Notes: generated from the letters alone by a model not told the origin. Numbered from the stretch's first letter, positions 36,622 to 44,827 are shown. The stretch: DNA of 64,000 nucleotides from Prevotellaceae bacterium UBA1746 (GCA_002314875.1 DCHS01000052.1:222553-286552), one strand, 5' to 3'. Translations and numbers: made by a program.

Positions 36622-36750
36622 GATATCCGTTTGCGGTACCAGTTGCGGTATTCGTTGCGGTATCCGTTTGCGGTATCCGTTTGCGGTATCCGTTGCGGTA
36701 TCAGTGCGGTATCAGTTGCGGTATCAGTCGCGGTATCAGTTGCGATGATA
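36622..36750. repeat. 12-bp tandem repeat array (unit GCGGTATCNGTT)
   Basis: Nine exact GCGGTA cores start at 36633, 36645, 36657, 36670, 36683, 36695, 36706, 36718 and 36730, with degenerate copies at both ends. Spacing is 11-13 bases. Early copies read ATCCGT and later ones ATCAGT. Spacing that is not a multiple of three and its place between two genes make a coding role unlikely. Confidence 0.9.
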
Positions 36751-36770
36751 TCACTTAACCCAAAGGACAT

Positions 36771-37319
36771 TTGAAATTGATTCTTGTCCGTCATGGAGAG
36801 ACGGTAGAAAACAAACTCCGTATTCTGCAAGGTCACCTGCCTGGCAGATTGACTTCGTGTGGCCTTGAGCAGGTTGCACAAACTGCCCGACGCCTCAAAG
36901 AGAGTGGGGTGGTGTTCGACCAGATCGTTTCGAGCGACCTGCAACGTGCATTGCAGTCTGCTGCGATTATTGCCTCCGAATATGGAGGAGAGGAAGTTGT
37001 TGGTGCCATTGTGAAGACAGAACTGTTACGGGAACGCAATTGGGGAGAATATACCGGGATGCCTATTGATGAGGCTCGTGACAAATTTTATTATGATGGA
37101 GCGTGGCATTTTCCGGGGGATTATGAAACTGAGGAGATGCTCTATCAGCGTGGGAGGGATGTTTTGGATTATTTTCGTGCGAATTTTTCTGAGGATGCTA
37201 CAATTCTCGTTGTGTCCCATGGTCTTATGTTGCGTTATCTTATCGCTGCACGTTTCCAGTGTGCCTTCCGCGAGGTGACTCCCTTCGTTAACGCTGAGGC
37301 TCGCGAACTGACGCTGTGA
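36771..37319 (+). CDS. histidine phosphatase family protein (phosphoglycerate-mutase-like)
   Basis: 182 residues. The phosphohistidine motif is at the very N-terminus (ILVRHGETVENK, His about residue 8), followed by the phosphate-binding Arg region in SDLQRALQSA, the acid in LLRERNWGEYTG, and the second His in VVSHGLMLRYL. The broad family includes phosphatases of sugar phosphates, alpha-ribazole phosphate and others; the substrate is not clear. The start is TTG at 36771: the motif begins immediately after it and no ATG is available. AAAGGA lies 5 bases upstream as a possible ribosome site. Confidence 0.88.
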   Translation: MKLILVRHGETVENKLRILQGHLPGRLTSCGLEQVAQTARRLKESGVVFDQIVSSDLQRALQSAAIIASEYGGEEVVGAIVKTELLRERNWGEYTGMPIDEARDKFYYDGAWHFPGDYETEEMLYQRGRDVLDYFRANFSEDATILVVSHGLMLRYLIAARFQCAFREVTPFVNAEARELTL

Positions 37320-37422
37320 TTGTTCGTCATCACGTGAGATGATATTATAGCCAGTATTGCCTATTTTTCTTTTTGTTCTCTCTTTTTTCACTCATTTGTT
37401 TTTTTCTTTTGAAAAAAAGCAC

Positions 37423-37430
37423 TAACTTTG
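37423..37430 (+). promoter_or_regulatory. -7 promoter element for the AGE epimerase
   Basis: TAACTTTG matches TAnnTTTG, 29 bases before the ATG at 37460. The region upstream is T-rich with several TTTG/TTTT runs, but none is at exactly 19 bases. Confidence 0.55.
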
Positions 37431-37459
37431 CCACATTAGAAAAAAAAATACTACGAAAT

Positions 37460-38653
37460 ATGAATGTACAGAAGTATTTAGCAGGCTGTTACGAACAGTG
37501 TCACAGCGAGTTGACGGACAATATCCTCCCGTTCTGGCTCAAATATGGTCTCGACCGCGAGAACGGTGGCGTCTATACCTGCCTCGACCGCGACGGCACA
37601 TTGATGGACACCACAAAGTCTGTCTGGTTCCAGGGCCGCTTCGGCTTCATCGCCGCCTTTGCCTATAACCATATTGCACAAAACCCCGAATGGCTCGCCG
37701 CCTCCAAGAGTTGTATCGACTTTATCGATGCTCATTGTATCGATACCGACGGTCACTTCTTCTTTGAGGTGATGGCAGACGGTACTCCCCTCCGCAAGCG
37801 CCGCTATGTCTTCTCCGAAGGTTTTGCCGCAATTGCCAACAGCGAATATGCCCTCGCCACCGGAGAAAAGAGATATGCTGAACGCGCCGTAGAGATCTTC
37901 CAGAGCATCATCCGTATGATGGAGACCCCCGGTTTCCTCCCCGCAAAATATCTTCCCACTCAGGAGAGCCGCGGCCATAGCATCACGATGATTCTGGTGA
38001 ATACCGCCGCCCGTATCCGCGAGGCCGTCGAGCATTTTGGTATGGAAGGTGCCGATATGCTTTCTGCCGAAATCGATAAGAGTATCCATCTCCTCCGCAC
38101 TTATTTCATGCACCCCGAGTTTGAAGCCCTTCTCGAGTGTGTCGGCCCCAACGGTGAATTCATCGACAATATCAACGGCCGCCTCATCAATCCCGGTCAC
38201 TGTATCGAGACCAGCTGGTTCATCCTCGAAGAAGCCAAATACCGTGGCTGGCCGAAGGATCTCGTCGATATGGCTCTCACGATTCTCGACTGGTCCTGGA
38301 AATGGGGATGGGATGAGCAATACGGTGGAATTATCAATTTCCGCGACTGCAAAGGCTTCCCCCAGCAAGACTACAGCCAGGATATGAAGTTCTGGTGGCC
38401 GCAGACCGAGGCTATCATCGCCACCCTCTATGCCTACCAGGCTACCAAGGACGAGAAATACCTCAAGATGCACCAGACCATCTGCGAATGGACCTGGGGC
38501 CATTTCCCCGATCGTCAGTGTGGCGAATGGTACGGTTATCTCCATCGCGACGGAACCGTTGCCCAGCCTGCAAAGGGAAATATCTTCAAGGGTCCCTTCC
38601 ATATCCCCCGCATGCTTATCAAGTCCTGCCAGTTAATCGAAGAACTCCAATAA
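37460..38653 (+). CDS. AGE family epimerase (N-acylglucosamine 2-epimerase-like)
   Basis: 397-residue (alpha/alpha)6-barrel sugar epimerase. It is closest in its N-terminal motifs (ILPFWLKYGLDRENGGVYTC, DTTKSVWFQGRFG) to N-acylglucosamine 2-epimerases, which interconvert GlcNAc and ManNAc, rather than to cellobiose 2-epimerases. Conserved histidines are in ESRGHSITM, NPGHCIETSW and GTVAQPAKG-region context. The frame is open upstream to 37373, but the ATG at 37460 fits the family start and lies 29 bases behind the -7 element. Substrate is inferred by resemblance only. Confidence 0.87.
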   Translation: MNVQKYLAGCYEQCHSELTDNILPFWLKYGLDRENGGVYTCLDRDGTLMDTTKSVWFQGRFGFIAAFAYNHIAQNPEWLAASKSCIDFIDAHCIDTDGHFFFEVMADGTPLRKRRYVFSEGFAAIANSEYALATGEKRYAERAVEIFQSIIRMMETPGFLPAKYLPTQESRGHSITMILVNTAARIREAVEHFGMEGADMLSAEIDKSIHLLRTYFMHPEFEALLECVGPNGEFIDNINGRLINPGHCIETSWFILEEAKYRGWPKDLVDMALTILDWSWKWGWDEQYGGIINFRDCKGFPQQDYSQDMKFWWPQTEAIIATLYAYQATKDEKYLKMHQTICEWTWGHFPDRQCGEWYGYLHRDGTVAQPAKGNIFKGPFHIPRMLIKSCQLIEELQ

Positions 38654-38677
38654 TATAATAAGGCCGAGCTCATAAAA

Positions 38678-38709
38678 AATCCAAACCCGCAATAATCCAA
38701 CCCCGCAAT
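38678..38709. repeat. 16-bp direct repeat, two copies
   Basis: AATCCAAACCCGCAAT (38678-38693) is followed directly by AATCCAACCCCGCAAT (38694-38709), one mismatch, just before the thioredoxin ATG at 38719. It could be an operator or a simple duplication. Confidence 0.7.
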
Positions 38710-38718
38710 ATTATTAAC

Positions 38719-39270
38719 ATGAAGAAATATCTCCTTATCCTCCTCACCGCGCTGTTTTCCATGACGGTGAGCGCCCAAAACGATAATATGCCCAGCCTCA
38801 AAGCTGGCGATATGGCACCCGAATTTGCCGCCCTCGATACCCTCGGTACCAAGCAGTGGCTCAAGGACTATCGTGAGGAATATGTTGTCCTCGACTTCTG
38901 GGCATCCTGGTGCGGCGACTGCCGTCGTGAAATTCCCGCCCTCAAGGCTGTTCAGGCCACTTTCAGAAATGAGATTGTCAACGGCACCGACATTGCGTGG
39001 CTTTCTGTTTCCTTCGATGACGACAAGACGGCATGGCGTAATGCTCTCCGCAAATATCGCATGCCCTGGGCCCAGCTTTCAAACGGTATTGCCTGGAAAG
39101 ACAATCCTATCGCCAAGAAGTACGATCTCCATTGGATTCCCTCCTTCTTCGTCCTCGACACCAAGGGCAAGATTATCGGTACCGCTATCACCGCAGAAGG
39201 TGTTCACAAGATTCTCTGCGAACTCACGGGCAAAGACATTCCCTTCGAATCGCTCAATATCGAAAATTAA
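38719..39270 (+). CDS. TlpA-like exported thioredoxin
   Basis: 183 residues. A signal peptide (KKYLLILLTALFSMTVSAQ) is followed by a TlpA/AhpC-type thioredoxin fold with active site WCGDC (Cys65 and Cys68, in DFWASWCGDCRREIPAL) and the cis-proline loop WIPSFFVLD. It likely acts as a periplasmic thiol-disulfide reductant or oxidase. It is the first gene of a three-gene run with two Omp28-like proteins (33 bases before the next start), so a shared thiol-redox role is plausible but not shown. Confidence 0.9.
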   Translation: MKKYLLILLTALFSMTVSAQNDNMPSLKAGDMAPEFAALDTLGTKQWLKDYREEYVVLDFWASWCGDCRREIPALKAVQATFRNEIVNGTDIAWLSVSFDDDKTAWRNALRKYRMPWAQLSNGIAWKDNPIAKKYDLHWIPSFFVLDTKGKIIGTAITAEGVHKILCELTGKDIPFESLNIEN

Positions 39271-39303
39271 GGAAATAACACTAGAAACTTGAGAAAAAAG
39301 CCT

Positions 39304-41124
39304 ATGAAGAAAGTTCTACTCCTCCTGTTTGCTTTTGTAACCCTTGCTTCAGAAGCAGCTACAATCAACATCGGTTACAAGCGAACCGATGATAATGTGT
39401 GGTGTTACACAGGTTTCGGAAACCAGAGTTCCAGCGACATCAAGATGGGTGCTGCCATCCGTATTTCCCCTGATATGTATAAGGACTATATCGGAGCAAA
39501 GATTGTCAGCCTCAAGATTTCCTGGTGTGATATGGACAACAGTTCAACCTGTACGACCTTCATGCGCCACAACCTTACCGACAAGGAGAACATCCTTTCC
39601 GGTAGTGGAACGTTGAAGTACAAGGCTTCTTCCAGCAACAGTTATCAGGGCACTGCCACCACCATCAACTTCGACAATGCGGAAGGACTTACCTTGACCG
39701 AAGATCTCGGAACCTTCTATGTCGGTTTCTATGCTGACTGCGTGAAGAGCAACTCCATTGCCATCGGTACAAGTTATCCGGCAGGGCAGAGTGGTGCAGC
39801 CTATGTCTGGGGTGACGTTGAAGGCTACAACTATGACAAGGACGGAAACGAGATGTGGGAAGACCAATCCAAGGAAGGAACCCTCTTCGTTGACCTCGTA
39901 GTCACAGGAACTTTCACCAACAAGGTGGCTATCAATGAGTTTATCACCTATCCCACCATTCTCGAAGGCGAAGCCAGCAATGCTTTGATGACCATCACCA
40001 ATCGCGGTACCAACAGTGTCAGCAAGGTAACCCTCAGCTATGCCTATGGTGAAAAGACGCAGGATTATGTCCTCAGTCTTACCGAAGCTTTGGCTCCCGG
40101 TGCTTCTACAAAATTCCTCGCTCCTGCCTACGCTTTCGGCAAGGGCGAACATGGTGTTTCCGTGAGCAAGGTTGGTTCAACAAAGAATAACATTGATCAG
40201 ACCTATATTTATAATACCGTAATGGTGCCTCAGGCTGTTGCGAAGAAATATACCCGCACGAGCCTTGCTGAATTCTTCGAGAGTGAGAACTCCTACTACG
40301 TTCCTCAATACTACGATGAACTTTTTATGCCGGGCTATAACGAATATGCCGATCATCTGAACCTCGTTGCCCAGCATCAGAATGACCAGTGGATGACCGG
40401 TGACGATGAGGAGACCCTCCTCATGCTTCAGATGTGTGATATGGACTCCATGGCAGTCTATTACCCTGCAGTCTGCATCGACCGTTCCGTAAATGTAGAA
40501 CTGATTGCGCTGGGTCTCGAAAAGGATGCACCTTTCCACAGCGTGATCACTCCGATGTTTGCCAATGTTCTCTATGAACCCACCATTGCCCGTCCTACCT
40601 ATGCCAGCATCAATTCAGAATGTGCCGTTGAGGGTGACAAACTCAAGGTGACGATTTCCGGAGAGATTGCCGATGGTGTTATTGGTGACGAACAACTCTA
40701 TGTGACGGCTTATCTCCTTGAAGACGATGTCTATACCGATTCCCAGGAACAGCGTGACCTTGAAAAGGGAGAATACTGGCACGACAATCTTCAGCGTGTC
40801 CGTTTCACCGAACTTTGGGGTGATCCCATTCCTGTAAAGTCTGGCGAATATACCATGAATTTCAGTACCGACCTCTATCCCGACGAATGGGATTTGAGCA
40901 AGATGCGCGTGGTAGCCTTCATTAACCGTGGTCTTGAGGGCAATGATAAGTGGAACCGCGATATCCTCAATTCTACCCGTTGTTCTCTCGGCGTTGCTGA
41001 TGGTATCAGTACTATCCTCGCCAAGCAGGCAGAAACTCCTTGCTACGATCTCCAGGGCCGTCGCATTGCAGAGCCCCAGCCTGGTCAGCTTTATATTAAG
41101 AACGGCAAGAAGATGATGCGATAG
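39304..41124 (+). CDS. Omp28-like exported protein lacking the active-site cysteines, with C-terminal sorting-like tail
   Basis: 606 residues with a signal peptide (KKVLLLLFAFVTLASEA), an N-terminal beta domain (about 20-200), an Ig-like region, and a thioredoxin-like region near 325-400. It aligns without gaps to the paralog at 41127: LAEFFESENSYYVP against LVEEFTSQYCVNCP, so both cysteines are replaced (Ser330 and Val333). The cis-proline loop (YPAVCIDR) is kept, while the HHSGF motif of the paralogs is replaced by QHQND. The end YDLQGRRIAEPQPGQLYIKN plus a basic tail is the shared tag. A TTG at 39289 is in frame, but ATG 39304 starts the signal peptide. Likely a non-catalytic binding or partner protein (inference). 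Confidence 0.83.
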   Translation: MKKVLLLLFAFVTLASEAATINIGYKRTDDNVWCYTGFGNQSSSDIKMGAAIRISPDMYKDYIGAKIVSLKISWCDMDNSSTCTTFMRHNLTDKENILSGSGTLKYKASSSNSYQGTATTINFDNAEGLTLTEDLGTFYVGFYADCVKSNSIAIGTSYPAGQSGAAYVWGDVEGYNYDKDGNEMWEDQSKEGTLFVDLVVTGTFTNKVAINEFITYPTILEGEASNALMTITNRGTNSVSKVTLSYAYGEKTQDYVLSLTEALAPGASTKFLAPAYAFGKGEHGVSVSKVGSTKNNIDQTYIYNTVMVPQAVAKKYTRTSLAEFFESENSYYVPQYYDELFMPGYNEYADHLNLVAQHQNDQWMTGDDEETLLMLQMCDMDSMAVYYPAVCIDRSVNVELIALGLEKDAPFHSVITPMFANVLYEPTIARPTYASINSECAVEGDKLKVTISGEIADGVIGDEQLYVTAYLLEDDVYTDSQEQRDLEKGEYWHDNLQRVRFTELWGDPIPVKSGEYTMNFSTDLYPDEWDLSKMRVVAFINRGLEGNDKWNRDILNSTRCSLGVADGISTILAKQAETPCYDLQGRRIAEPQPGQLYIKNGKKMMR

Positions 41125-41126
41125 TT

Positions 41127-42986
41127 ATGAAACGACTCTTTTCCTTCTTTGCTCTTGCATTGATCAGTCTGGCAGCATTGGCAGATAATGTCTATTTCGG
41201 CTATTCTCCGCTGAATGTCAGTTCTGAGAATCTCTCTGCTGTAGGTTCCGGCAAGAGCAATATTGTTGATGCAGCTATCTGCCTCGATCCCAATGCAGAT
41301 CCCGCCGTTTCCCGTCTGAAAGGCCAGCAAATCAAAGGCGTCCGCGTTTTTATCCGTCAGGAATACGCAACGTCCCAGCAGGCCAGCAACCGCTATGTGT
41401 TTTATTCTACGGGTCTCAACGATACCCCCGTAAAAACCACCTGTAAGTTCTATGAAGGTTGGAATGAGGTGGAATTTACGACACCAGTGACCATCGGTGA
41501 CGTTCCCCTCTATATTGGTGCGCGTGTCTATGAGACTTTCGGTACACCTTATCCCTTCTGTACCTTCGTCGGTGCATCTGCTGATCAGGGTTTCTTTGTC
41601 CGTGCCGGAAAGGATTCCGAATGGATTACCTCAAGTTCCAACAGTGTTCTGTTGATTCAGGCCATTCTGGAAGACAGCCCATCCCTCACGGCTTCTGACG
41701 GTGTACTTTCAGGAACCGCTCATGTCAGTTTCAGCGATGCTCCCCTTACCGTTCGTCCTGATGGCTTGATGAGTGGAAAACTTTATGTTCATAACCAGAG
41801 TGCTGAGGCGCTTGAAAATCTGACTTTCGAGACAGCCGACGATCATGGCGTGAAGCATGAGTACACCCTCAATTTCGGCGATGCTCCCCTTGCAGCCTTT
41901 GATGGCCGTATCGTTCCTTATCAGGTTTATGCTCCCAGCCAGCAGGGTACTTCCCAGCCGCTGACCTATAATGTCAAGGCTATTACTCCTGTTGGAGGAA
42001 CAAAGCAGAATGCCGAGGGACGCAGTGTCTCTTTCACGGGCCACTACTATGTGATGCAGGATGCCTTCGTCCGTGTACCGTTGGTAGAAGAGTTCACGAG
42101 TCAGTATTGTGTGAACTGTCCCTTCATGGCCTACTATCTTGACCTTGCTATAGAAGACTGGCGAGAATCCGGAAAGCCCTTGGTTTATGTGGCCCATCAT
42201 TCAGGTTTTGCCAAAGACCTCTTTACGCAGGCTGTTGACGACGAACTGACCTATCTCTTCGGTTTGAGCGGAGAAACCTATAACCCTGCTGTGATGTACG
42301 ACCGCCGTGTCTTCCCTGGCAATTCTGCTCCTGTTATCTCTGCAACAAAGGCAGAGCAGAGCATTTACGATGAGGCTATTCTTGCGGTAAGCCAGGTGGC
42401 AGCGTTGGCAGAAATCAATATCAACAAGTCTGAAGATGGCCAGAAGGTCGTTGTTAGTGGCTCCGTCAATCGTGACTTTGTCAACGAGGGCATTCCCTGT
42501 TATCTCACCTGCTATCTTATAGAGAATGGCATTGAACCTACAGGTAAGTATTTCCAGAAGGGCCTTAACGGTGAATATGAAGATGCTCCTGCCGATCTCG
42601 ATGAGCGCTATCGTCATAATGGTGTTATCCGCCATGTCTTCACCACCCGTGCTACGGGCGACGAACTGACGATTCAGCGTGATGGTGATGTCTGCACTTT
42701 TGAGGTTTCCTACGATTATCCTACCACCTTCTCCCCGCTCCCCATTATGGACGAGAGTAAGACGGATATCGTTGCCTTCATTCATCTTTATGATTCCAAG
42801 ATGATGAGCAGCAATTATGTTCTCAATGCAGGCAGCCTCTCTCTTACCCAGCAGGCTATGGGTGTCAGTGGTGTGAAGATGCAGACCACCAACAGTGAGT
42901 GCTATGATCTCCAGGGCCGCCGCGTCATCTCCCCTGCCCGTGGTCTTTACATCAAGGGAGGGAAGTTAATTAAAATTAAGAATTAA
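41127..42986 (+). CDS. Omp28-like exported protein with CVNC thioredoxin motif
   Basis: 619 residues: a signal peptide (about 1-19), an N-terminal beta domain with the shared phrase WNEVEFTTPVTIGDVPLYIG, an Ig-like middle part, then a thioredoxin-like region: EFTSQYCVNC (Cys328 and Cys331), VAHHSGFAKD, and the cis-proline loop YNPAVMYDRR. The last part holds the conserved VAFIHLYD segment and the tail YDLQGRRVISPARGLYIKGG. Omp28 was first described as a surface protein of Porphyromonas; the redox role here is inferred from the motif. It starts 2 bases after the preceding paralog, so the two are translated from one message. Confidence 0.87.
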   Translation: MKRLFSFFALALISLAALADNVYFGYSPLNVSSENLSAVGSGKSNIVDAAICLDPNADPAVSRLKGQQIKGVRVFIRQEYATSQQASNRYVFYSTGLNDTPVKTTCKFYEGWNEVEFTTPVTIGDVPLYIGARVYETFGTPYPFCTFVGASADQGFFVRAGKDSEWITSSSNSVLLIQAILEDSPSLTASDGVLSGTAHVSFSDAPLTVRPDGLMSGKLYVHNQSAEALENLTFETADDHGVKHEYTLNFGDAPLAAFDGRIVPYQVYAPSQQGTSQPLTYNVKAITPVGGTKQNAEGRSVSFTGHYYVMQDAFVRVPLVEEFTSQYCVNCPFMAYYLDLAIEDWRESGKPLVYVAHHSGFAKDLFTQAVDDELTYLFGLSGETYNPAVMYDRRVFPGNSAPVISATKAEQSIYDEAILAVSQVAALAEININKSEDGQKVVVSGSVNRDFVNEGIPCYLTCYLIENGIEPTGKYFQKGLNGEYEDAPADLDERYRHNGVIRHVFTTRATGDELTIQRDGDVCTFEVSYDYPTTFSPLPIMDESKTDIVAFIHLYDSKMMSSNYVLNAGSLSLTQQAMGVSGVKMQTTNSECYDLQGRRVISPARGLYIKGGKLIKIKN

Positions 42987-43115
42987 GAATTATGAATTAA
43001 GAATTATGGCTGCGCGATGCAACCAACCGCATGGTAATTCAAAATTCAAAAAAACTTAATTAAGTGCAACCAACCGCAAGGTAATTCAAAATTCATAATT
43101 CAAAATTCAAAATTA
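42972..43115. repeat. AT-rich degenerate repeats with a 31-bp direct repeat
   Basis: The gap before yjbQ is made of variants of AATTCAAAATTC/AATTAAGAATT on both strands. A longer direct repeat, TGCAACCAACCGCA followed by GGTAATTCAAAATTCA, occurs at 43018-43048 and 43065-43095 with one or two differences. Such AATTC-rich intergenic repeats occur in many Bacteroidales genomes. No gene is visible in the gap. Confidence 0.8.
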
Positions 43116-43124
43116 AAAAAAAAT

Positions 43125-43535
43125 ATGATCCAGCAAGTTGAATTTGAGATGCCGCAGCATGATGCGGGCATTTATCTTATAACCAAGGAAATTATGGCAA
43201 AGTTGCCTAAGAAACTTCCGGAGACGGGACTATTGCATCTCTTTGTAAAGCATACCTCGTGTGCTATTGCAATCAATGAGAACACTGATCCTGCCGTTCG
43301 TACTGATATGGAAGAAATCCTTAATCACCTCGTTGGCGAGGATCGTATGTACGGTCATCAGGTAGAAGGTCCCTCTGATATGCCTTCTCACGGTAAGTCC
43401 ACCCTTGTCGGCCAGAGCATCATGATTCCCATTACCCGTGGCCGCCTCAATCTCGGTCGCTGGCAAGGCATCTACTTCCTGGAATTCCGTGATGGTGACG
43501 GTCCCCGTGGAATGGTGGCAACAATCTTCTCATGA
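43125..43535 (+). CDS. yjbQ: YjbQ family protein (UPF0047)
   Basis: 136 residues of the YjbQ/UPF0047 family, for which a secondary thiamine-phosphate synthase activity has been reported. The signature HTSCAIAINENTDPAVRTD (about 45-64) with the conserved His and later DMPSHGKS and GRWQGIYFLEFRDG blocks are present. It is cytoplasmic and lacks a signal peptide. Its stop overlaps the crcB start by four bases (ATGA), so the pair is translationally coupled. The biological role in this organism is not evident. Confidence 0.93.
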   Translation: MIQQVEFEMPQHDAGIYLITKEIMAKLPKKLPETGLLHLFVKHTSCAIAINENTDPAVRTDMEEILNHLVGEDRMYGHQVEGPSDMPSHGKSTLVGQSIMIPITRGRLNLGRWQGIYFLEFRDGDGPRGMVATIFS

Positions 43536-43909
43536 ATTCCTTTTTAGCAGTCTTTATCGGCTCGGGCCTCGGCGGTGTCTGTCGCTGGGGATTGGGTGTT
43601 ATGTGTAAAGGTTGGTTTCCTCTTCCTGGTCCGGAAGGGAGTAGTGTGGCATGCCTTGGAACGCTTATCGCAAATATCCTCGGTTGCTTGCTCCTTGGCT
43701 TCCTCACGCGCTTGGCACCGGGAAACGAACAGGTGCGTCTGCTGCTGATGACCGGTTTCTGCGGAGGCTTTACCACCTTCTCAACCTTTGTCAACGAGAA
43801 CTTCTTCCTGCTTCGAGGCGGCCAGTTCCTCCTTGCCCTTGGTTATATAGCTCTGAGTATTGTACTTGGACTCCTTGCTGCTTATCTGGGCTATTCTATT
43901 AGATTGTAG
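43532..43909 (+). CDS. crcB: fluoride channel CrcB/Fluc
   Basis: Small fluoride-specific export channel, 125 residues with four hydrophobic spans; it works as a dual-topology dimer. Family motifs are present: GLGGVCRWGLG at the N-terminus, LGTLIANILGCLLLG, and GFCGGFTTFSTFVNE with the phenylalanine-box and sodium-site region. It overlaps the end of yjbQ by four bases. No fluoride riboswitch can exist directly before it because of the overlap, and I see none before yjbQ. Confidence 0.95.
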   Translation: MNSFLAVFIGSGLGGVCRWGLGVMCKGWFPLPGPEGSSVACLGTLIANILGCLLLGFLTRLAPGNEQVRLLLMTGFCGGFTTFSTFVNENFFLLRGGQFLLALGYIALSIVLGLLAAYLGYSIRL

Positions 43910-44287
43910 AAGGTTTAAAAAAGGGAGACCAGAAAAGTAGGGAGTTCAAAATTGCATCGAAAAACGGAAAGAATCTTTGGTGCTATGAGTGTACTCTATA
44001 TGCGGTGTAGCGTCTTCCAGACGCGTGGTTTCCTCATACTGCATACCGGCAGCGCCGCTTCGCTCGGCGCAACCGGTTATAGACCGCCTCTACGAGGCTA
44101 GTAGCGTCTTCCAGACGCTTATATGTGCCAAATGTATATAACTACCTTCTGAAATCACTATACCGGGCACGATACAATTTCGTCGTACGGCGAATATACA
44201 TTCGCCTGCGGACTAATTATATAATAATAGCGGCGAGGGCTGTGGGCCCCCGCCGCTATTTTATTTCATGCGAGTGAAAAAGGTCGA
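43910..44287. other. 378-base noncoding region packed with perfect hairpins
   Basis: No gene is seen. The region holds a direct repeat, GTAGCGTCTTCCAGACGC (44007-44024 and 44101-44118), each copy containing its own GCGTCT-TCC-AGACGC hairpin. Other hairpins are a nested ACCGG/GCGCCG stem at 44045-44077, GCCTC-TAC-GAGGC at 44086-44098, GGCGAAT-ATAC-ATTCGCC at 44189-44206, and the rubrerythrin terminator at 44226-44260. It separates convergent crcB and rubrerythrin genes. It could be a structured RNA, a REP-like cluster or simply a dense termination zone. Confidence 0.8.
44226..44260 (-). terminator. terminator of the rubrerythrin gene
   Basis: AATAGCGGCG pairs with CGCCGCTATT, with further GGG/CCC pairing inside, and the minus strand continues into T/A-rich sequence (ATTATTATATAAT). 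It lies 28 bases beyond the rubrerythrin stop. Confidence 0.8.
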
Positions 44288-44827
44288 TTAATAGTTCTCA
44301 GCGTGAACTTCGAAGTAAGCCTGAGGATGAGCGCATACAGGGCAGATTTCGGGAGCTGCTTCGCCAACTACGATGTGACCGCAGTTACGGCATTCCCAAA
44401 CCTTAACGCTGCTCTTCTTGAATACTTCCTGAGCTTCTACATTGTGAAGGAGAGCACGATAACGCTCTTCGTGACGCTTTTCGATGGCAGCAACGCCACG
44501 GAACTTCTCTGCGAGTTCGGGGAAACCTTCTTCATCAGCAACGCGAGCGAATTCAGCATACATATCAGTCCATTCGAAGTTTTCACCAGCAGCAGCTGCT
44601 GCAAGATTTTCAGCGGTAGAACCGATACCTTCGAGTTCCTTGAACCACATCTTAGCGTGTTCCTTTTCGTTGTCAGCAGTCTTGAGGAAGAGCGCTGCAA
44701 TCTGTTCAAAACCTTCCTTCTTTGCCTTTGATGCAAAATAGGTGTACTTGTTGCGAGCCTGAGATTCGCCAGCGAAAGCACATTCCAGATTCTTTTCAGT
44801 CTGGGTGCCAGCATACTTGTTTGCCAT
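44288..44827 (-). CDS. rbr: rubrerythrin
   Basis: Cytoplasmic non-haem di-iron peroxidase that reduces hydrogen peroxide in anaerobes. 179 residues: the ferritin-like domain carries the iron-ligand motifs ECAFAGESQARNKY, EKEHAKMWF and EKRHEERY. A C-terminal rubredoxin-like iron site is formed by CRNCGH and CPVC (about 146-169). The start ATG at 44827 is the normal family N-terminus. It is a single-gene unit; I could not find a convincing promoter in the 213 bases shared with the divergent GH3 gene. Confidence 0.96.
   Translation of the reverse strand: MANKYAGTQTEKNLECAFAGESQARNKYTYFASKAKKEGFEQIAALFLKTADNEKEHAKMWFKELEGIGSTAENLAAAAAGENFEWTDMYAEFARVADEEGFPELAEKFRGVAAIEKRHEERYRALLHNVEAQEVFKKSSVKVWECRNCGHIVVGEAAPEICPVCAHPQAYFEVHAENY

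Noticed and set aside
36622..36750. possible CRISPR array
   Set aside because: Units of 12 bases follow each other without spacers, and no cas gene is near. It is a simple tandem repeat.
37320..37345. TCATC-ACGTGA-GATGA stem as terminator after the phosphatase
   Set aside because: Only five base pairs and no T-run follow, so it is too weak to call.
37478..38602. 374-residue minus-strand open frame
   Set aside because: It is the antisense shadow of the AGE-family epimerase, whose motifs and promoter are clear on the plus strand.
43116..43535. fluoride riboswitch for crcB
   Set aside because: crcB overlaps yjbQ, and the sequence before yjbQ is only AT-rich repeats with no sign of the fluoride aptamer core.
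43910..44287. tRNA or other known RNA gene in the hairpin-rich gap
   Set aside because: No cloverleaf, anticodon arm or GTTCRA T-loop in the right place can be built. The stems are separate short palindromes.
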